From: Bog-159 sp049516155 | GTDB lineage: Bacteria > Acidobacteriota > Terriglobia > Bryobacterales > Bryobacteraceae | NCBI GenBank assembly: GCA_049516155.1 | Contig: JBEKTJ010000002.1 | Span: 62,001 to 126,000 of the forward strand | Reading direction: 5' to 3' | DNA: 64,000 nt | Part shown: piece after piece, positions 8,399 to 17,025 of the stretch | Layout of the letters: each line of letters begins with the position of its first letter | Numbering within the stretch: position 1 is the first letter of the stretch | Made by a program: the position numbers and the translations under genes | Notes under the pieces: model-generated | The model's database searches: none | Seen by the model: only the letters and a program-made list of their open reading frames with translations | What the model was told of the DNA's origin: nothing

Positions 8399-9158
8399 TG
8401 TCAGCCTGGGCTTCCCGGCACTCTATGGGTTTCTGCTGGTGCTGGCGCGGGTTTCCGGCGTCTTCGCGCTGGTGCCCCTGCCGGGCTTTCAGAGCGCCCC
8501 GAAGTTGGCGCGCATCGTCCTGTCGGTATTCATCACCCTGGTGCTGTTTCCGCTTTGGCCGCAAATGGACGCCGCGCGTGTGGATGCTCCACGCCTGCTG
8601 CTATGGGTACTGCCGGAGATCGGCGTAGGGGTCACCATCGGTCTGGGCGTGGCTTTCATCCTGGAAGTCTTCCTTACCGGTGCGCAAATCCTCAGTCTGA
8701 ACGCTGGGTTTAGCTTTGCCCAGACCATCGACCCGACCACCCAGGCTCAATCGGGCGTATTGGTGGTGTTCGCGCAATTGGCGGGCGGCATGGTTTTTCT
8801 CTCCCTGGGCTTGGACCGGGAGGTGATCCGCACGCTGGCTTTCAGCCTGGAAACACATCCGGCCGGCGCCTGGGTTACGCCGCCGGCGGCGGAGGCGATA
8901 CTCCGTCTTGGCGGGGACATGCTGGCGCTGGCGGTGCGCCTGGCATTACCGGGCATCGCTCTCTTGGTGCTGGCGGATATCGCGCTGGGTCTGATGGGAC
9001 GTCTCAACGCCCAACTGCAACTGATGACCCTGGCTTTCCCCATCAAGATGACTGCCGCCCTGGTGTTGCTCGGATGGATCACGGTGCTTCTGCCCAGGCT
9101 GCTGGCGGCCTACGGCGGCGTGGTCTTCGGAACGTTGCGCCAGGCGCTGCGCTTTTGA
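8388..9158 (+). CDS. fliR: Flagellar export-gate protein FliR
   Basis: Membrane subunit that completes the FliPQR gate, 256 residues with several transmembrane helices. Motifs seen: LARVSGVFALVPLPG near the N-terminus, LEVFLTGAQILSLNAGFSFA, and the IDPTTQAQSGVL loop, all FliR-like. The ATG at 8388 overlaps fliQ. The TGA stop at 9156-9158 is in the same frame as the downstream flhB, separated by only six sense codons from its proposed start, so readthrough would give a FliR-FlhB fusion like those known in some Clostridia. Confidence 0.94.
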   Translation: MPVDVSLGFPALYGFLLVLARVSGVFALVPLPGFQSAPKLARIVLSVFITLVLFPLWPQMDAARVDAPRLLLWVLPEIGVGVTIGLGVAFILEVFLTGAQILSLNAGFSFAQTIDPTTQAQSGVLVVFAQLAGGMVFLSLGLDREVIRTLAFSLETHPAGAWVTPPAAEAILRLGGDMLALAVRLALPGIALLVLADIALGLMGRLNAQLQLMTLAFPIKMTAALVLLGWITVLLPRLLAAYGGVVFGTLRQALRF

Positions 9159-9176
9159 GCCGAACGGAGAAAATCT

Positions 9177-10235
9177 CTGGCGGACAATGGTCAAAAAACC
9201 GAGCAGCCTACCGCCAAGCGTCTGGTCAAAGCGCGCAAGGATGGGCAGTTTCCCGCCGCGCGCCAGTTTGTTTCGGCCATGCAATTCGTGGCGTTCGTGG
9301 CGCTGCTGGAGGCCTGGGGCGGGCATTGGCTCGCCGAGTTGCGTCTCCTGATGCGCCACTCTCTGGCGGCGGCCTTCTCTATACGGCAAGAGCAGATCGT
9401 GGAGATCAGCCGGTACTTGCTGGTGGATCTGCTGCGGCTGCTGGCGCCCGCCGCGGGCGTGCTGCTTCTAGTGACGCTGGGCATGCAATTGGCAGCCACC
9501 CAACTTGGCGTTAGCCTGAAAAAACTGGCGCCCGATCTAAAGCGGCTGAACCCGATGTCGCGGCTGAAAGATCTGCCGCGGCAAAATCTACCTGCGCTGT
9601 TGCGCGCGGTGGCGATGCTGCCGCTGTTCGGGCTGGCGGTCTACGGAATCATACGGGACAACCTGTTTGCTTATATGGCCCTCCCTTTTCAGAGCGTCGA
9701 ATCGGGATTCCGGCACGCATGCGGTTCCTTCGGCACGCTGCTATGGAAAGCTTGCGGCGTCTTCATGGTTTTCGGCCTGGTGGATCTGTTCCGGCAACGC
9801 CGCCGCTACAGCAAGGATCTGCGCATGAGCAAGCAGGAGATTCGCGACGAATTCAAGGAGTCGGAGGGCAATCCCCAGATGAAGGCGCGCATTCGCCGCA
9901 TACGGCGGGAACGCCTGCGGCACCAGATGATGAAAGAAGTTCCCAAGGCCACTGCCGTCATCGTCAACCCGACGCATTATGCAGTGGCATTGCGCTACGC
10001 CCTGGATTCCATGGCCACCCCGGTCGTGGTGGCTAAGGGGAAGAATTATCTGGCGCTGCGGATTCGCCAGCGGGCCACCGAACACCAGGTCCCCATCATC
10101 GAGAATCCGCCGCTGGCGCAGGCGCTCTACAGTTCGGTGGAGGTGGGACAGGAGATCCCGGCGCATCTCTATCGCGCCGTGGCCGAGATCCTGGCCTATG
10201 TTTATAAGCTCATGAACGGCCGATTACCTGGGTAA
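9177..10235 (+). CDS. flhB: Flagellar export switch protein FlhB, apparent CTG start
   Basis: Export-gate protein that switches substrate class from rod/hook to filament, 352 residues if begun at CTG 9177. Four membrane helices are followed by the cytoplasmic domain with the self-cleavage site NPTH (about residues 264-267, in AVIVNPTHYAVAL). The usual FlhB N-terminus (KTEQPTAKRLVKARKDGQ) is fully present but has no ATG, GTG or TTG ahead of it after the fliR stop. The only plausible start is CTG, with a GGAG Shine-Dalgarno sequence 7 bases upstream. The first in-frame ATG (9279) would remove this conserved segment and lacks a ribosome site. Confidence 0.93.
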   Translation: MADNGQKTEQPTAKRLVKARKDGQFPAARQFVSAMQFVAFVALLEAWGGHWLAELRLLMRHSLAAAFSIRQEQIVEISRYLLVDLLRLLAPAAGVLLLVTLGMQLAATQLGVSLKKLAPDLKRLNPMSRLKDLPRQNLPALLRAVAMLPLFGLAVYGIIRDNLFAYMALPFQSVESGFRHACGSFGTLLWKACGVFMVFGLVDLFRQRRRYSKDLRMSKQEIRDEFKESEGNPQMKARIRRIRRERLRHQMMKEVPKATAVIVNPTHYAVALRYALDSMATPVVVAKGKNYLALRIRQRATEHQVPIIENPPLAQALYSSVEVGQEIPAHLYRAVAEILAYVYKLMNGRLPG

Positions 10236-10270
10236 GCGCGGCAGGTACGTAAGGCGGAAACAAAAACAGA

Positions 10271-12343
10271 ATGGCGCAAGCGACGGCAATAGCCAAAACG
10301 GGTTGGAAGCCGCTGGAGTTCTTCTCCAGCGGAGGCGCGGCGGACCTGGGCGTGCCGGTGGCCGTACTGGCCATCGTCATGGCCCTTATCACGCCTCTGC
10401 CGCCGTTCCTATTGGACCTGCTGCTGGTAGTGGACATCATGATGTCGGTGATCGTCATGATGGTCGCCATGTACATTCAGCGTCCGTCGGATTTCAACGT
10501 CTTTCCGACCACGTTGCTGTTATTAACTTTATACAGACTGGCTCTGAATGTTTCCTCGGCGCGGCTGATCCTGCTCAACGGCAACACGGGCACCTCCGCC
10601 GCGGGCCATGTGATCGAGGCTTTCGGCAGCTTTGTGGTGGGCGGCAATTATATCATCGGAACGGTGATCTTTCTGGTGTTGATCGCGATCCAGTACGTGG
10701 TGATCAATCACGGCGCAGTGCGCATCTCGGAAGTCACGGCGCGATTCACGCTCGACGCGCTGCCCGGAAAGCAGATGTCCATCGATTCGGATCTGAGTTC
10801 GGGACTTATCGACGAGGCGGCGGCCCGCCAGCGCCGCAAGCAACTCGCGGCCGAGGCGGAGTTCTACGGGGCCATGGACGGCGCCTCGCGCTTTACCCAA
10901 CGCGATGCCGTGGCGAGCATCCTGATCACCAGCATCAACATAATCGCGGGCTTCCTGATCGGTGTCCTGCAGCACGGCATGGAACTGCGGCACGCCCTGG
11001 AGACTTACACGGTTCTCACCATAGGGGATGGATTGGTGACCGTCGTGCCGGCCCTGATGATCTCGGTTTCGGGCGCCATGGTGATCACTCGGTCCGGCTC
11101 GGACGCACGTCTGGGCGCGGACTTCCGGAAGCAGATATTCGGCAGCCCGCAACCGCTGCTGCTGGCGAGCGGCGTGTTGATCGTGCTGGCGTGCGTGCCG
11201 GGCATGCCCGGAATCCCGTTCCTGTTGCTGGGCCTGGCGCTGGGAACGGGGGGCTGGCGCATGCGGTCGCGAGCGGCTGTCAAGGAGCAGGCGCCCAGCG
11301 CGGCCAAACCGGCCCGCGAGAATCTGGAAGGCCTGCTAAAGGTGGAACCGCTGGCGATCGAAGTGGGGTTGGGGCTGGTCAAGATGGTGGAAGGCGCCCA
11401 GAACTCTCCGCTTCTGAAGCGTATATCGGGCATTCGGCGGCAACTGGCCGCGGACCTCGGGTACCTGTTGCCGCCGGTCCGCGTAGCGGATAATCTGGCG
11501 TTGCGCGCGCGGGAATACGTGATCTCGCTCAAAGGCGCGGAGATCGCGCGCTACGAACTGCCGCAGGGCTGCCAGTTGGCCATCCCCTCCGGCAAGAACG
11601 CTTCGGCGCTCGAAGGCAGCGCCACTCGCGAACCGGCCTTTGGATTGGCTGCCTGGTGGATTCCGGACCAGCGCGCGGAGCAGGCCCGCGCCGCTGGATA
11701 TACGCTGGTCGATGCGGTCAGCGTGCTGGGCACCCATATTGCCGAGTTGGCCCGGCGGCATGCGCACGAGTTGTTCTCGCGCCAGGATGCCAAGAAAGTG
11801 CTGGATCTGGCGGCCGTCGACCAACCCAAGATGGTCGAGGATCTGGTGCCCAAACAGCTTCCACTATCGGCGGTCCAGCGGGTTCTTCAGAATCTGCTGC
11901 GCGAGCGAGTTTCGATCCGCGACACCGGCTCGATTCTGGAGTCGCTCGGCGAGGCGGCGTTGTCCACCCGCAATCTGGTGCTGCTTACCGAATTCTCGCG
12001 GCAGGCGATCCGGCGTACCATAGCCAAGCGCTACCTGGATGCCGCCGGCAACCTGCCGGCTTATTTCCTCGACGCTTCGATCGAGCAGGCCGTCGAGTCC
12101 GCGATACAGCATGGCGAGCAGAACAGCCACTTGAGCATGGCGCCGCAGACCATTCGGGAGATTCTGGACCGCATCCAGCGCAAGGTTGGCAGTCCGGAGG
12201 GGCCCGTAGCGGCAGTGACCACCGCGGGCGCCCGTTATTTTCTGCGGCAGATGGTGGAGCCCGCCCTGCCGAACCTGTTCTTCCTCTCGCACAACGAGAT
12301 TCCGGCCGGCGTGAAGGTAGTTTCTTTAGGAGTCATTCAATAA
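10271..12343 (+). CDS. flhA: Flagellar export protein FlhA
   Basis: Large export-gate subunit that docks chaperone-substrate complexes, 690 residues. The N-terminal half has about eight membrane helices with the conserved blocks RPSDFNVFPTTLLLLTLYRL and ALNVSSARLIL. The FHIPEP-type loop appears as FTLDALPGKQMSIDSDL. The C-terminal cytoplasmic domain ends with NLFFLSHNEIPAGVKVVSLG. ATG 10271 follows flhB by 35 bases and flhF follows after 9 bases. Confidence 0.97.
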   Translation: MAQATAIAKTGWKPLEFFSSGGAADLGVPVAVLAIVMALITPLPPFLLDLLLVVDIMMSVIVMMVAMYIQRPSDFNVFPTTLLLLTLYRLALNVSSARLILLNGNTGTSAAGHVIEAFGSFVVGGNYIIGTVIFLVLIAIQYVVINHGAVRISEVTARFTLDALPGKQMSIDSDLSSGLIDEAAARQRRKQLAAEAEFYGAMDGASRFTQRDAVASILITSINIIAGFLIGVLQHGMELRHALETYTVLTIGDGLVTVVPALMISVSGAMVITRSGSDARLGADFRKQIFGSPQPLLLASGVLIVLACVPGMPGIPFLLLGLALGTGGWRMRSRAAVKEQAPSAAKPARENLEGLLKVEPLAIEVGLGLVKMVEGAQNSPLLKRISGIRRQLAADLGYLLPPVRVADNLALRAREYVISLKGAEIARYELPQGCQLAIPSGKNASALEGSATREPAFGLAAWWIPDQRAEQARAAGYTLVDAVSVLGTHIAELARRHAHELFSRQDAKKVLDLAAVDQPKMVEDLVPKQLPLSAVQRVLQNLLRERVSIRDTGSILESLGEAALSTRNLVLLTEFSRQAIRRTIAKRYLDAAGNLPAYFLDASIEQAVESAIQHGEQNSHLSMAPQTIREILDRIQRKVGSPEGPVAAVTTAGARYFLRQMVEPALPNLFFLSHNEIPAGVKVVSLGVIQ

Positions 12344-12352
12344 AGAGGAGAT

Positions 12353-13459
12353 ATGCGAATCAAATCGTTTTACGCAAGCACGATCGAGGGGGCGCTCGCC
12401 CTGGCGCGCAGGGAGTTGGGTAGCGAAGCCATGCTGGTAGAGTCCCGCCACGCTCCCCTCGCAATGCGCCATTTGGGAGAGTACGAAGTGGTGTGCGCCT
12501 TGGTGCCGGAAGCGGAGACCGCCAAGCCGCAGGCCGAAGAGGATGCCGGCGCGCACGATGTCCGGTTGGCCAGTGAACTGGCGGAGATGCGCAGGCAGCT
12601 GGACGTGATGGGAAAAACCATTACGCGCTCGGCCTGGAGCGGGGCACGCTGGCCGTCCGCCGGCCCGGAGATATCGGAATGGCACGCCCGGCTGATGGCG
12701 ACGGACATGGACGGCGAACTCGTGCATCAAATTCTAGACGCCGCCGAACGCCACTGTGGGCCGCAATTCAGCGGGGTGGACGGCGCCATAACGGCGGAGA
12801 TCGAACAACGCATCTTGGTGAATGGCCCGTTGGCATCGGCGAGTGGGCCGCGCGCGGTGGCCCTGGCCGGCCCCCCAGGCGCCGGCAAGACGACGATGTT
12901 GACCAAAATGGCCGTGACCTGGGGCTTGGCCGAGCGCCGGGCGCTCACGCTGGTGTCCATGGACGATTTCCGCGTAGCGGGCGCCGACCAATTGCGGTCC
13001 TACGCCACCATTCTCGGCGCCGGCTTCCAGGCGCTGGACAGCGTGGGAGCGCTGGCACAACTGCTCGACGAGCATCACGGAAAACGGCTGGTTCTGATCG
13101 ACACTCCCGGATATGGCCCGCGCGATATGGATCGTGCGGCAGACTTGGCCCGCTTTCTGTCAACCAGGCCGGAAATTGCAACCCATCTCGTATTAACGGC
13201 CTCCATGAAATCAGCCGATCTAAGCCATGTGGCGGAACGCTTCGATATATTCCGTCCGTCCTGCCTGCTGTTCACCAGGCTGGACGAGACAGCTTGCTTC
13301 GGCACGGCGTTCTCCTTATCGGTGCGGCTGGGCAAGCCCATCTCATTCCTGGGTACCGGACAGGAAATCCCGGAAGACGCCGCGCCGGCCACCAAAGAGC
13401 GTATTCTCAGCCTGCTTTGGCCGCGGACACTTAGCGCCGCCACGCGGTTAGCCGCGTGA
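12353..13459 (+). CDS. flhF: Flagellar SRP-type GTPase FlhF
   Basis: Signal-recognition-particle-like GTPase that fixes flagellum number and site, 368 residues. It starts with the usual FlhF opening MRIKSFYASTIEGALALARR, then an acidic linker, then the NG domain. G1 is GPPGAGKTT (about residue 173), the switch region is SMDDFRVAGADQLRSYA, G3 is DTPGYGPRD and G4 is TRLDET. G3 departs from the common DTAGR. A GAGGAG Shine-Dalgarno sequence precedes the ATG. The partner ATPase FlhG, which normally follows, is absent here; fliA comes next. Confidence 0.92.
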   Translation: MRIKSFYASTIEGALALARRELGSEAMLVESRHAPLAMRHLGEYEVVCALVPEAETAKPQAEEDAGAHDVRLASELAEMRRQLDVMGKTITRSAWSGARWPSAGPEISEWHARLMATDMDGELVHQILDAAERHCGPQFSGVDGAITAEIEQRILVNGPLASASGPRAVALAGPPGAGKTTMLTKMAVTWGLAERRALTLVSMDDFRVAGADQLRSYATILGAGFQALDSVGALAQLLDEHHGKRLVLIDTPGYGPRDMDRAADLARFLSTRPEIATHLVLTASMKSADLSHVAERFDIFRPSCLLFTRLDETACFGTAFSLSVRLGKPISFLGTGQEIPEDAAPATKERILSLLWPRTLSAATRLAA

Positions 13460-13479
13460 AAGGAATTGCGTGAGGCGCC

Positions 13480-14244
13480 ATGTCTAATCCATACTGCTGC
13501 CCCGGCACCGGGGACGCCGTCATCGAGCAACGCGAACGCCTCATTCTGGAGCACTTGCCGCAAGTCCGGCTGATTGCCCGCCGGATCCGGGACCGCTTGC
13601 CCGAAAATGTGAGTCTCGACGATCTGGTATCGGCTGGAATTGTCGGCCTGATCGCAGCCGTGGACCTATACGATGCCTCACACAACGTCAAGTTGAAAAC
13701 CTACGCCGAGCACAAAATCCGAGGCGCTATTCTGGATAGCCTCCGCGGTCTGGACTGGGCGCCGCGGCAAAGGCGCAAGAAGGCCAAGCAGATCGAGCTC
13801 GCCATATCGCGCGCGGAGCAGCGGCTGCACCGGATGCCCGGCGAAGATGAGATTGCCGCCGAGCTGGGCCTGGACCTCGAAGAATATCACCGTTGGCTGG
13901 TGGAGGTGCAGGGCCTCAATATCGGCAGCCTGGAATATACCGGGGATGACGGCGAAGGAAAGGGTCTGCTCGAATATCTTAGCGACGACCAGGACCAACT
14001 GCCCTCCCGCTTGCTGGAGCGGTCGCAACTCGAAAAACTGCTGTCCGACGCCATCCGGAAAATACCTCCCATGGAGCGTACGGTTTTGGGTCTCTACTAT
14101 CTTGAAGAGCTGACTCTGCGGGAAATTGCCGATGTGGTGGACCTGCATGAGTCGCGGATCTCCCACTTGAAGTCGCAAGCTATTCTGCGGCTGCGCGCGG
14201 ACATCGAAAAAGTCTGGCCCAACCATGCCGGAGGTGTGGTGTGA
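13480..14244 (+). CDS. fliA: Flagellar sigma factor FliA (sigma-28)
   Basis: Alternative sigma factor for late flagellar genes, 254 residues. Region 2 is seen in LVSAGIVGLIAAVDLYD and YAEHKIRGAILDSLRGLDW. Region 3 contains RAEQRLHRMPGEDEIAAELG. Region 4 ends with MERTVLGLYYLEELTLREIA and a helix-turn-helix around LHESRISHLKSQAILRLR. Position directly after flhF is usual. The GTG of the next gene overlaps its stop. No anti-sigma FlgM is visible in the window. Confidence 0.95.
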   Translation: MSNPYCCPGTGDAVIEQRERLILEHLPQVRLIARRIRDRLPENVSLDDLVSAGIVGLIAAVDLYDASHNVKLKTYAEHKIRGAILDSLRGLDWAPRQRRKKAKQIELAISRAEQRLHRMPGEDEIAAELGLDLEEYHRWLVEVQGLNIGSLEYTGDDGEGKGLLEYLSDDQDQLPSRLLERSQLEKLLSDAIRKIPPMERTVLGLYYLEELTLREIADVVDLHESRISHLKSQAILRLRADIEKVWPNHAGGVV

Positions 14245-15098
14245 CAGGGGACCGCGAGAGTCCCGCGCGGTGGTTTGCGGAGGAATGGACCACGCTGCTG
14301 GGGACCGTGCTGGAGTCTCTGGCGGGAGAGCGCCCTAAGCTCGCCTGTAGCGCGCCCGCCGGCGGAACCGCGCTAGCCACCTTCAGCGCAGAGATTGTGG
14401 CACAGCACGGCGCGGTTCTGTGGTGGCAATATCGCTTTCCATTACCCGGCGAGCCGTCCGCCTGGATCGGGGCTCCAAAGAATGCCTGGACTCTGATCGC
14501 CGCGCGCGTCCTGGGCGCCGCCGGTGTAGAAGACGACTCCCAGGCGCGCGAAACCTATCTGGAGGTCTTGCAGCAATCGCTAGGCGAACTGTCCCGTAGC
14601 GCCGGCCGCCGCTGGGGCCGCCAAGTCGATTGTTCCGGAAATGAAGCGGCGACCGCGCCCGAGTCCGCCGAGTTTTACGTGGTGGAAGCGACCTATCCGG
14701 ATGCGGCGCTCCCGCCGCTGGTCATCGCAATCACGGGCACCCCGCAAGATCCCGTTCAGGAGCGGGACACACCGGCGCAGGATGCCAAGGCCGCCGGTCC
14801 GGCCGCGGAATACGCGGAAACTCACAGTCCACAGCGGTCCCGGACATTCAATCTGCTGATGGGCGTGGAATTGCCTGTAAGCGTTTCGTTTGGGCATGTG
14901 CAACTTCCTCTGAAAGATATCCTCAAGCTGACCGCCGGATCCATCATCGAACTAAACCGCACGGTGGATGAACTGGTAGAGGTCGTGGTCAACAATTGCG
15001 TGGTCGCGCGGGGAGAAGTGGTGGTTGTGGAAGGAAACTATGGTGTGCGGATTCATCAGATCATGACGCGGCAGGAGCGTCTTGAGGCGTTGCCATGA
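14241..15098 (+). CDS. Second SpoA-domain motor-switch protein (FliN/FliY-like)
   Basis: Predicted C-ring component, 285 residues. The C-terminal ~80 residues form a clear SpoA domain: LLMGVELPVSVSFGHVQLPL, then ILKLTAGSIIELNRTVDE and VVVEGNYGVRIHQI. The first ~200 residues are not a recognised domain; they may correspond to a diverged FliM/FliY middle region, but no CheC-type phosphatase motif is evident. GTG 14241 overlaps the fliA stop by 4 bases and its own stop overlaps the next gene. With the short FliN at 6.8 kb this gives two SpoA switch proteins in one locus; no fliM or fliG is seen in this window. Confidence 0.82.
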   Translation: MTGDRESPARWFAEEWTTLLGTVLESLAGERPKLACSAPAGGTALATFSAEIVAQHGAVLWWQYRFPLPGEPSAWIGAPKNAWTLIAARVLGAAGVEDDSQARETYLEVLQQSLGELSRSAGRRWGRQVDCSGNEAATAPESAEFYVVEATYPDAALPPLVIAITGTPQDPVQERDTPAQDAKAAGPAAEYAETHSPQRSRTFNLLMGVELPVSVSFGHVQLPLKDILKLTAGSIIELNRTVDELVEVVVNNCVVARGEVVVVEGNYGVRIHQIMTRQERLEALP

Positions 15099-15526
15099 AC
15101 GTCTTTCCAAGCATTGTTTGGAGCCCTGATTTCATGCTGCAACCACTGGTCTACTACGTCCTGCTGGCAGTGGGTTTCGGATTGTGCATTTATCTGTTCG
15201 TAAGCGTCAAAATCGAAATCCGCGGTGCGCTCCGCCGCTGCCTGCACGAGCGGCGGCAGGTCCAAGCCTTGGAAGCCGCTCTGGAAGACGCGCGCCTGGC
15301 TGTCCAGTCGCTCGAAACCGACCTGCGTGCAGTGGAACGGCAGACCGGCATGCTGGTGGCGCCGGTGGCCGCCCGATCGGGCCTCAATCTCAGCAAGCGC
15401 ACTCACGTTCTGCGGATGCATCGTGGCGGCCAGGATACCGCGGACATTGCGGCCGCGCTGGCATTGCCGCGCAGCGAAGTGGACCTGCTCATCAAGGTCC
15501 ATCGAATTGTCGTGGAGCAGATCTGA
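15095..15526 (+). CDS. Membrane-anchored coiled-coil protein, DUF2802-like
   Basis: Unknown function, 143 residues. One transmembrane helix (residues ~18-38, VYYVLLAVGFGLCIYLFVSV) is followed by a basic then heptad-rich coiled coil (about 45-85). A C-terminal helix-turn-helix-like segment follows (THVLRMHRGGQDTADIAAAL, then LPRSEVDLLIKVHRI). This layout resembles DUF2802 proteins that sit among flagellar and chemotaxis genes of Pseudomonas; the similarity is judged by eye. It is coupled to the upstream switch gene by a 4-base overlap, so a motor-related role is likely but not shown. Confidence 0.65.
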   Translation: MNVFPSIVWSPDFMLQPLVYYVLLAVGFGLCIYLFVSVKIEIRGALRRCLHERRQVQALEAALEDARLAVQSLETDLRAVERQTGMLVAPVAARSGLNLSKRTHVLRMHRGGQDTADIAAALALPRSEVDLLIKVHRIVVEQI

Positions 15527-15589
15527 GGAAAAATCTTGGCGCAGCCGAACTAAAGTCTTCGCCGGCGCCCGCCGATTCTTGCTATAGCC

Positions 15590-17011
15590 ATGGATAGAGT
15601 CGAACCAGCCCGGCTGTTGTGGATTGCAGCGGAAGATAACGTTGCGGCGGCCGGATACGCCGCTGAAATCGGTGAATTTGCGCTGGAGCACGCCGCAGGA
15701 GTACCCGAGGCTCTGGAGCATCTCAAGCGTTCCCAGATTGACGCCGCGGTGGTCTGCTTTCCCCTCTCCGACTGCGCCCCGGCAGAGGCTCTTGAAAACT
15801 TGCAGCGGGTCGATGGCAGCGTTCCGCTGATCCTGTGGGATCCTTCGATGCGATTGCAGGATGCGGTGCGCCTAACCAGATCGGGTGCCCGCGACGTATT
15901 GGGCGCGGAAGCCGATCCTGGGCAACTTGCCGACGTGATACGAGATGCCATCGACGACCGCCTAAGCCGGATAGACCGTTCCGGGACCGTCGACGAGACG
16001 TGGCGCCGGATTTTGGTGGGATCGAGCCAGCCATTTCAGGACGTTGTGCGCATGGTGCGCCTGGTGGGAAGCCGGCGATCCACGGTGCTGATCACCGGCG
16101 AGACAGGAACCGGCAAAGAGATGGTCGCGCGCGCGCTGCACATGGCGGGGCCGCGGGGCCGGTTACCCATGGTATCGGTTTGCTGTAGCGCGCTCCCTGA
16201 GAATCTGTTGGAAGCCGAGCTGTTCGGACATGTACGCGGGGCATTCACGGGCGCCATCAATCAGCGTATCGGACGCTTTGAACAGGCTAATGGCAGCACA
16301 CTGTTCTTAGATGAAATAGGAGATATGCCGTTGGAACTGCAAGCCAAGCTCCTGCGAGTCCTGCAGGAGCGCGAGTTTCAACGTTTGGGCAGTTCCGAAA
16401 CCATACGCGTGGACGTGCGGGTGGTAGCCGCCACCAACGCCGACCTGCTGGAACGGGTGCGCCAGGGCCGCTTCCGCGAGGATCTGTATTACCGCCTCAA
16501 TGTGGTTCCCATCCAGCTCCCGCCGTTGCGCGCGCGAGTGGGAGATGTGGCGGCTTTAACGCATCACTTCATCCGGAAAGTCTGCCGCCTGGAGGATCTG
16601 CCCCTGCTGCAGATCTCGCGCGAGGCGCTCGCCCGCTTGGCCGCTTACTCCTGGCCCGGCAACGTACGCCAATTGGAGAATGCCGTTGAACGCGCCGTTG
16701 TCCTGGGTGAAGAACGGGCGATGCTCTATCCATCCGACTTCCCGCTGGACGGCAACGCCGCTCGCGCAGTTAGCGCACGCGCCGGCGCTAACTTTGTTCA
16801 GGTGCCCGACGACGGTCTGGATTTCGAAGAAACGGTGGGGCAGATTGCGCGCAATATCCTTGAGCAAGCACTCCGGAAGACGAATGGAAACAAGAAACTG
16901 GCGGCCGATCTACTCCGGCTCAAACGAACCACGCTGGCAGCGAAGCTGAGAAGCCTGGAATGCGATCCGGAGATAACCGCACTGGCGGCGGACTTCGTGC
17001 ACTGCGCCTGA
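15590..17011 (+). CDS. Sigma-54 transcriptional activator with degenerate receiver (flagellar regulator)
   Basis: Enhancer-binding protein that would open sigma-54 promoters, 473 residues. The N-terminal ~125 residues have a receiver-like pattern, but the phosphoacceptor position holds Cys (DAAVVCFPLSD, Cys56), so phosphorylation there is not expected. The AAA+ domain is complete: Walker A GETGTGKE (170-177), sigma-54 contact GAFTGA (217-222), Walker B LFLDEIGD and arginine-finger segment REDLYYRLNV. A Fis-type helix-turn-helix closes the protein (NKKLAADLLRLKRTTLAAKL). It resembles FleQ/FlrA/FlbD regulators. Position at the end of the flagellar operon supports control of flagellar genes. Confidence 0.88.
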   Translation: MDRVEPARLLWIAAEDNVAAAGYAAEIGEFALEHAAGVPEALEHLKRSQIDAAVVCFPLSDCAPAEALENLQRVDGSVPLILWDPSMRLQDAVRLTRSGARDVLGAEADPGQLADVIRDAIDDRLSRIDRSGTVDETWRRILVGSSQPFQDVVRMVRLVGSRRSTVLITGETGTGKEMVARALHMAGPRGRLPMVSVCCSALPENLLEAELFGHVRGAFTGAINQRIGRFEQANGSTLFLDEIGDMPLELQAKLLRVLQEREFQRLGSSETIRVDVRVVAATNADLLERVRQGRFREDLYYRLNVVPIQLPPLRARVGDVAALTHHFIRKVCRLEDLPLLQISREALARLAAYSWPGNVRQLENAVERAVVLGEERAMLYPSDFPLDGNAARAVSARAGANFVQVPDDGLDFEETVGQIARNILEQALRKTNGNKKLAADLLRLKRTTLAAKLRSLECDPEITALAADFVHCA

Positions 17012-17025
17012 GGCCATTGGATCCC

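Noticed and set aside
9279..10235. flhB beginning at the first ATG (9279)
   Set aside because: It deletes the conserved 34-residue FlhB N-terminus and has no ribosome site.
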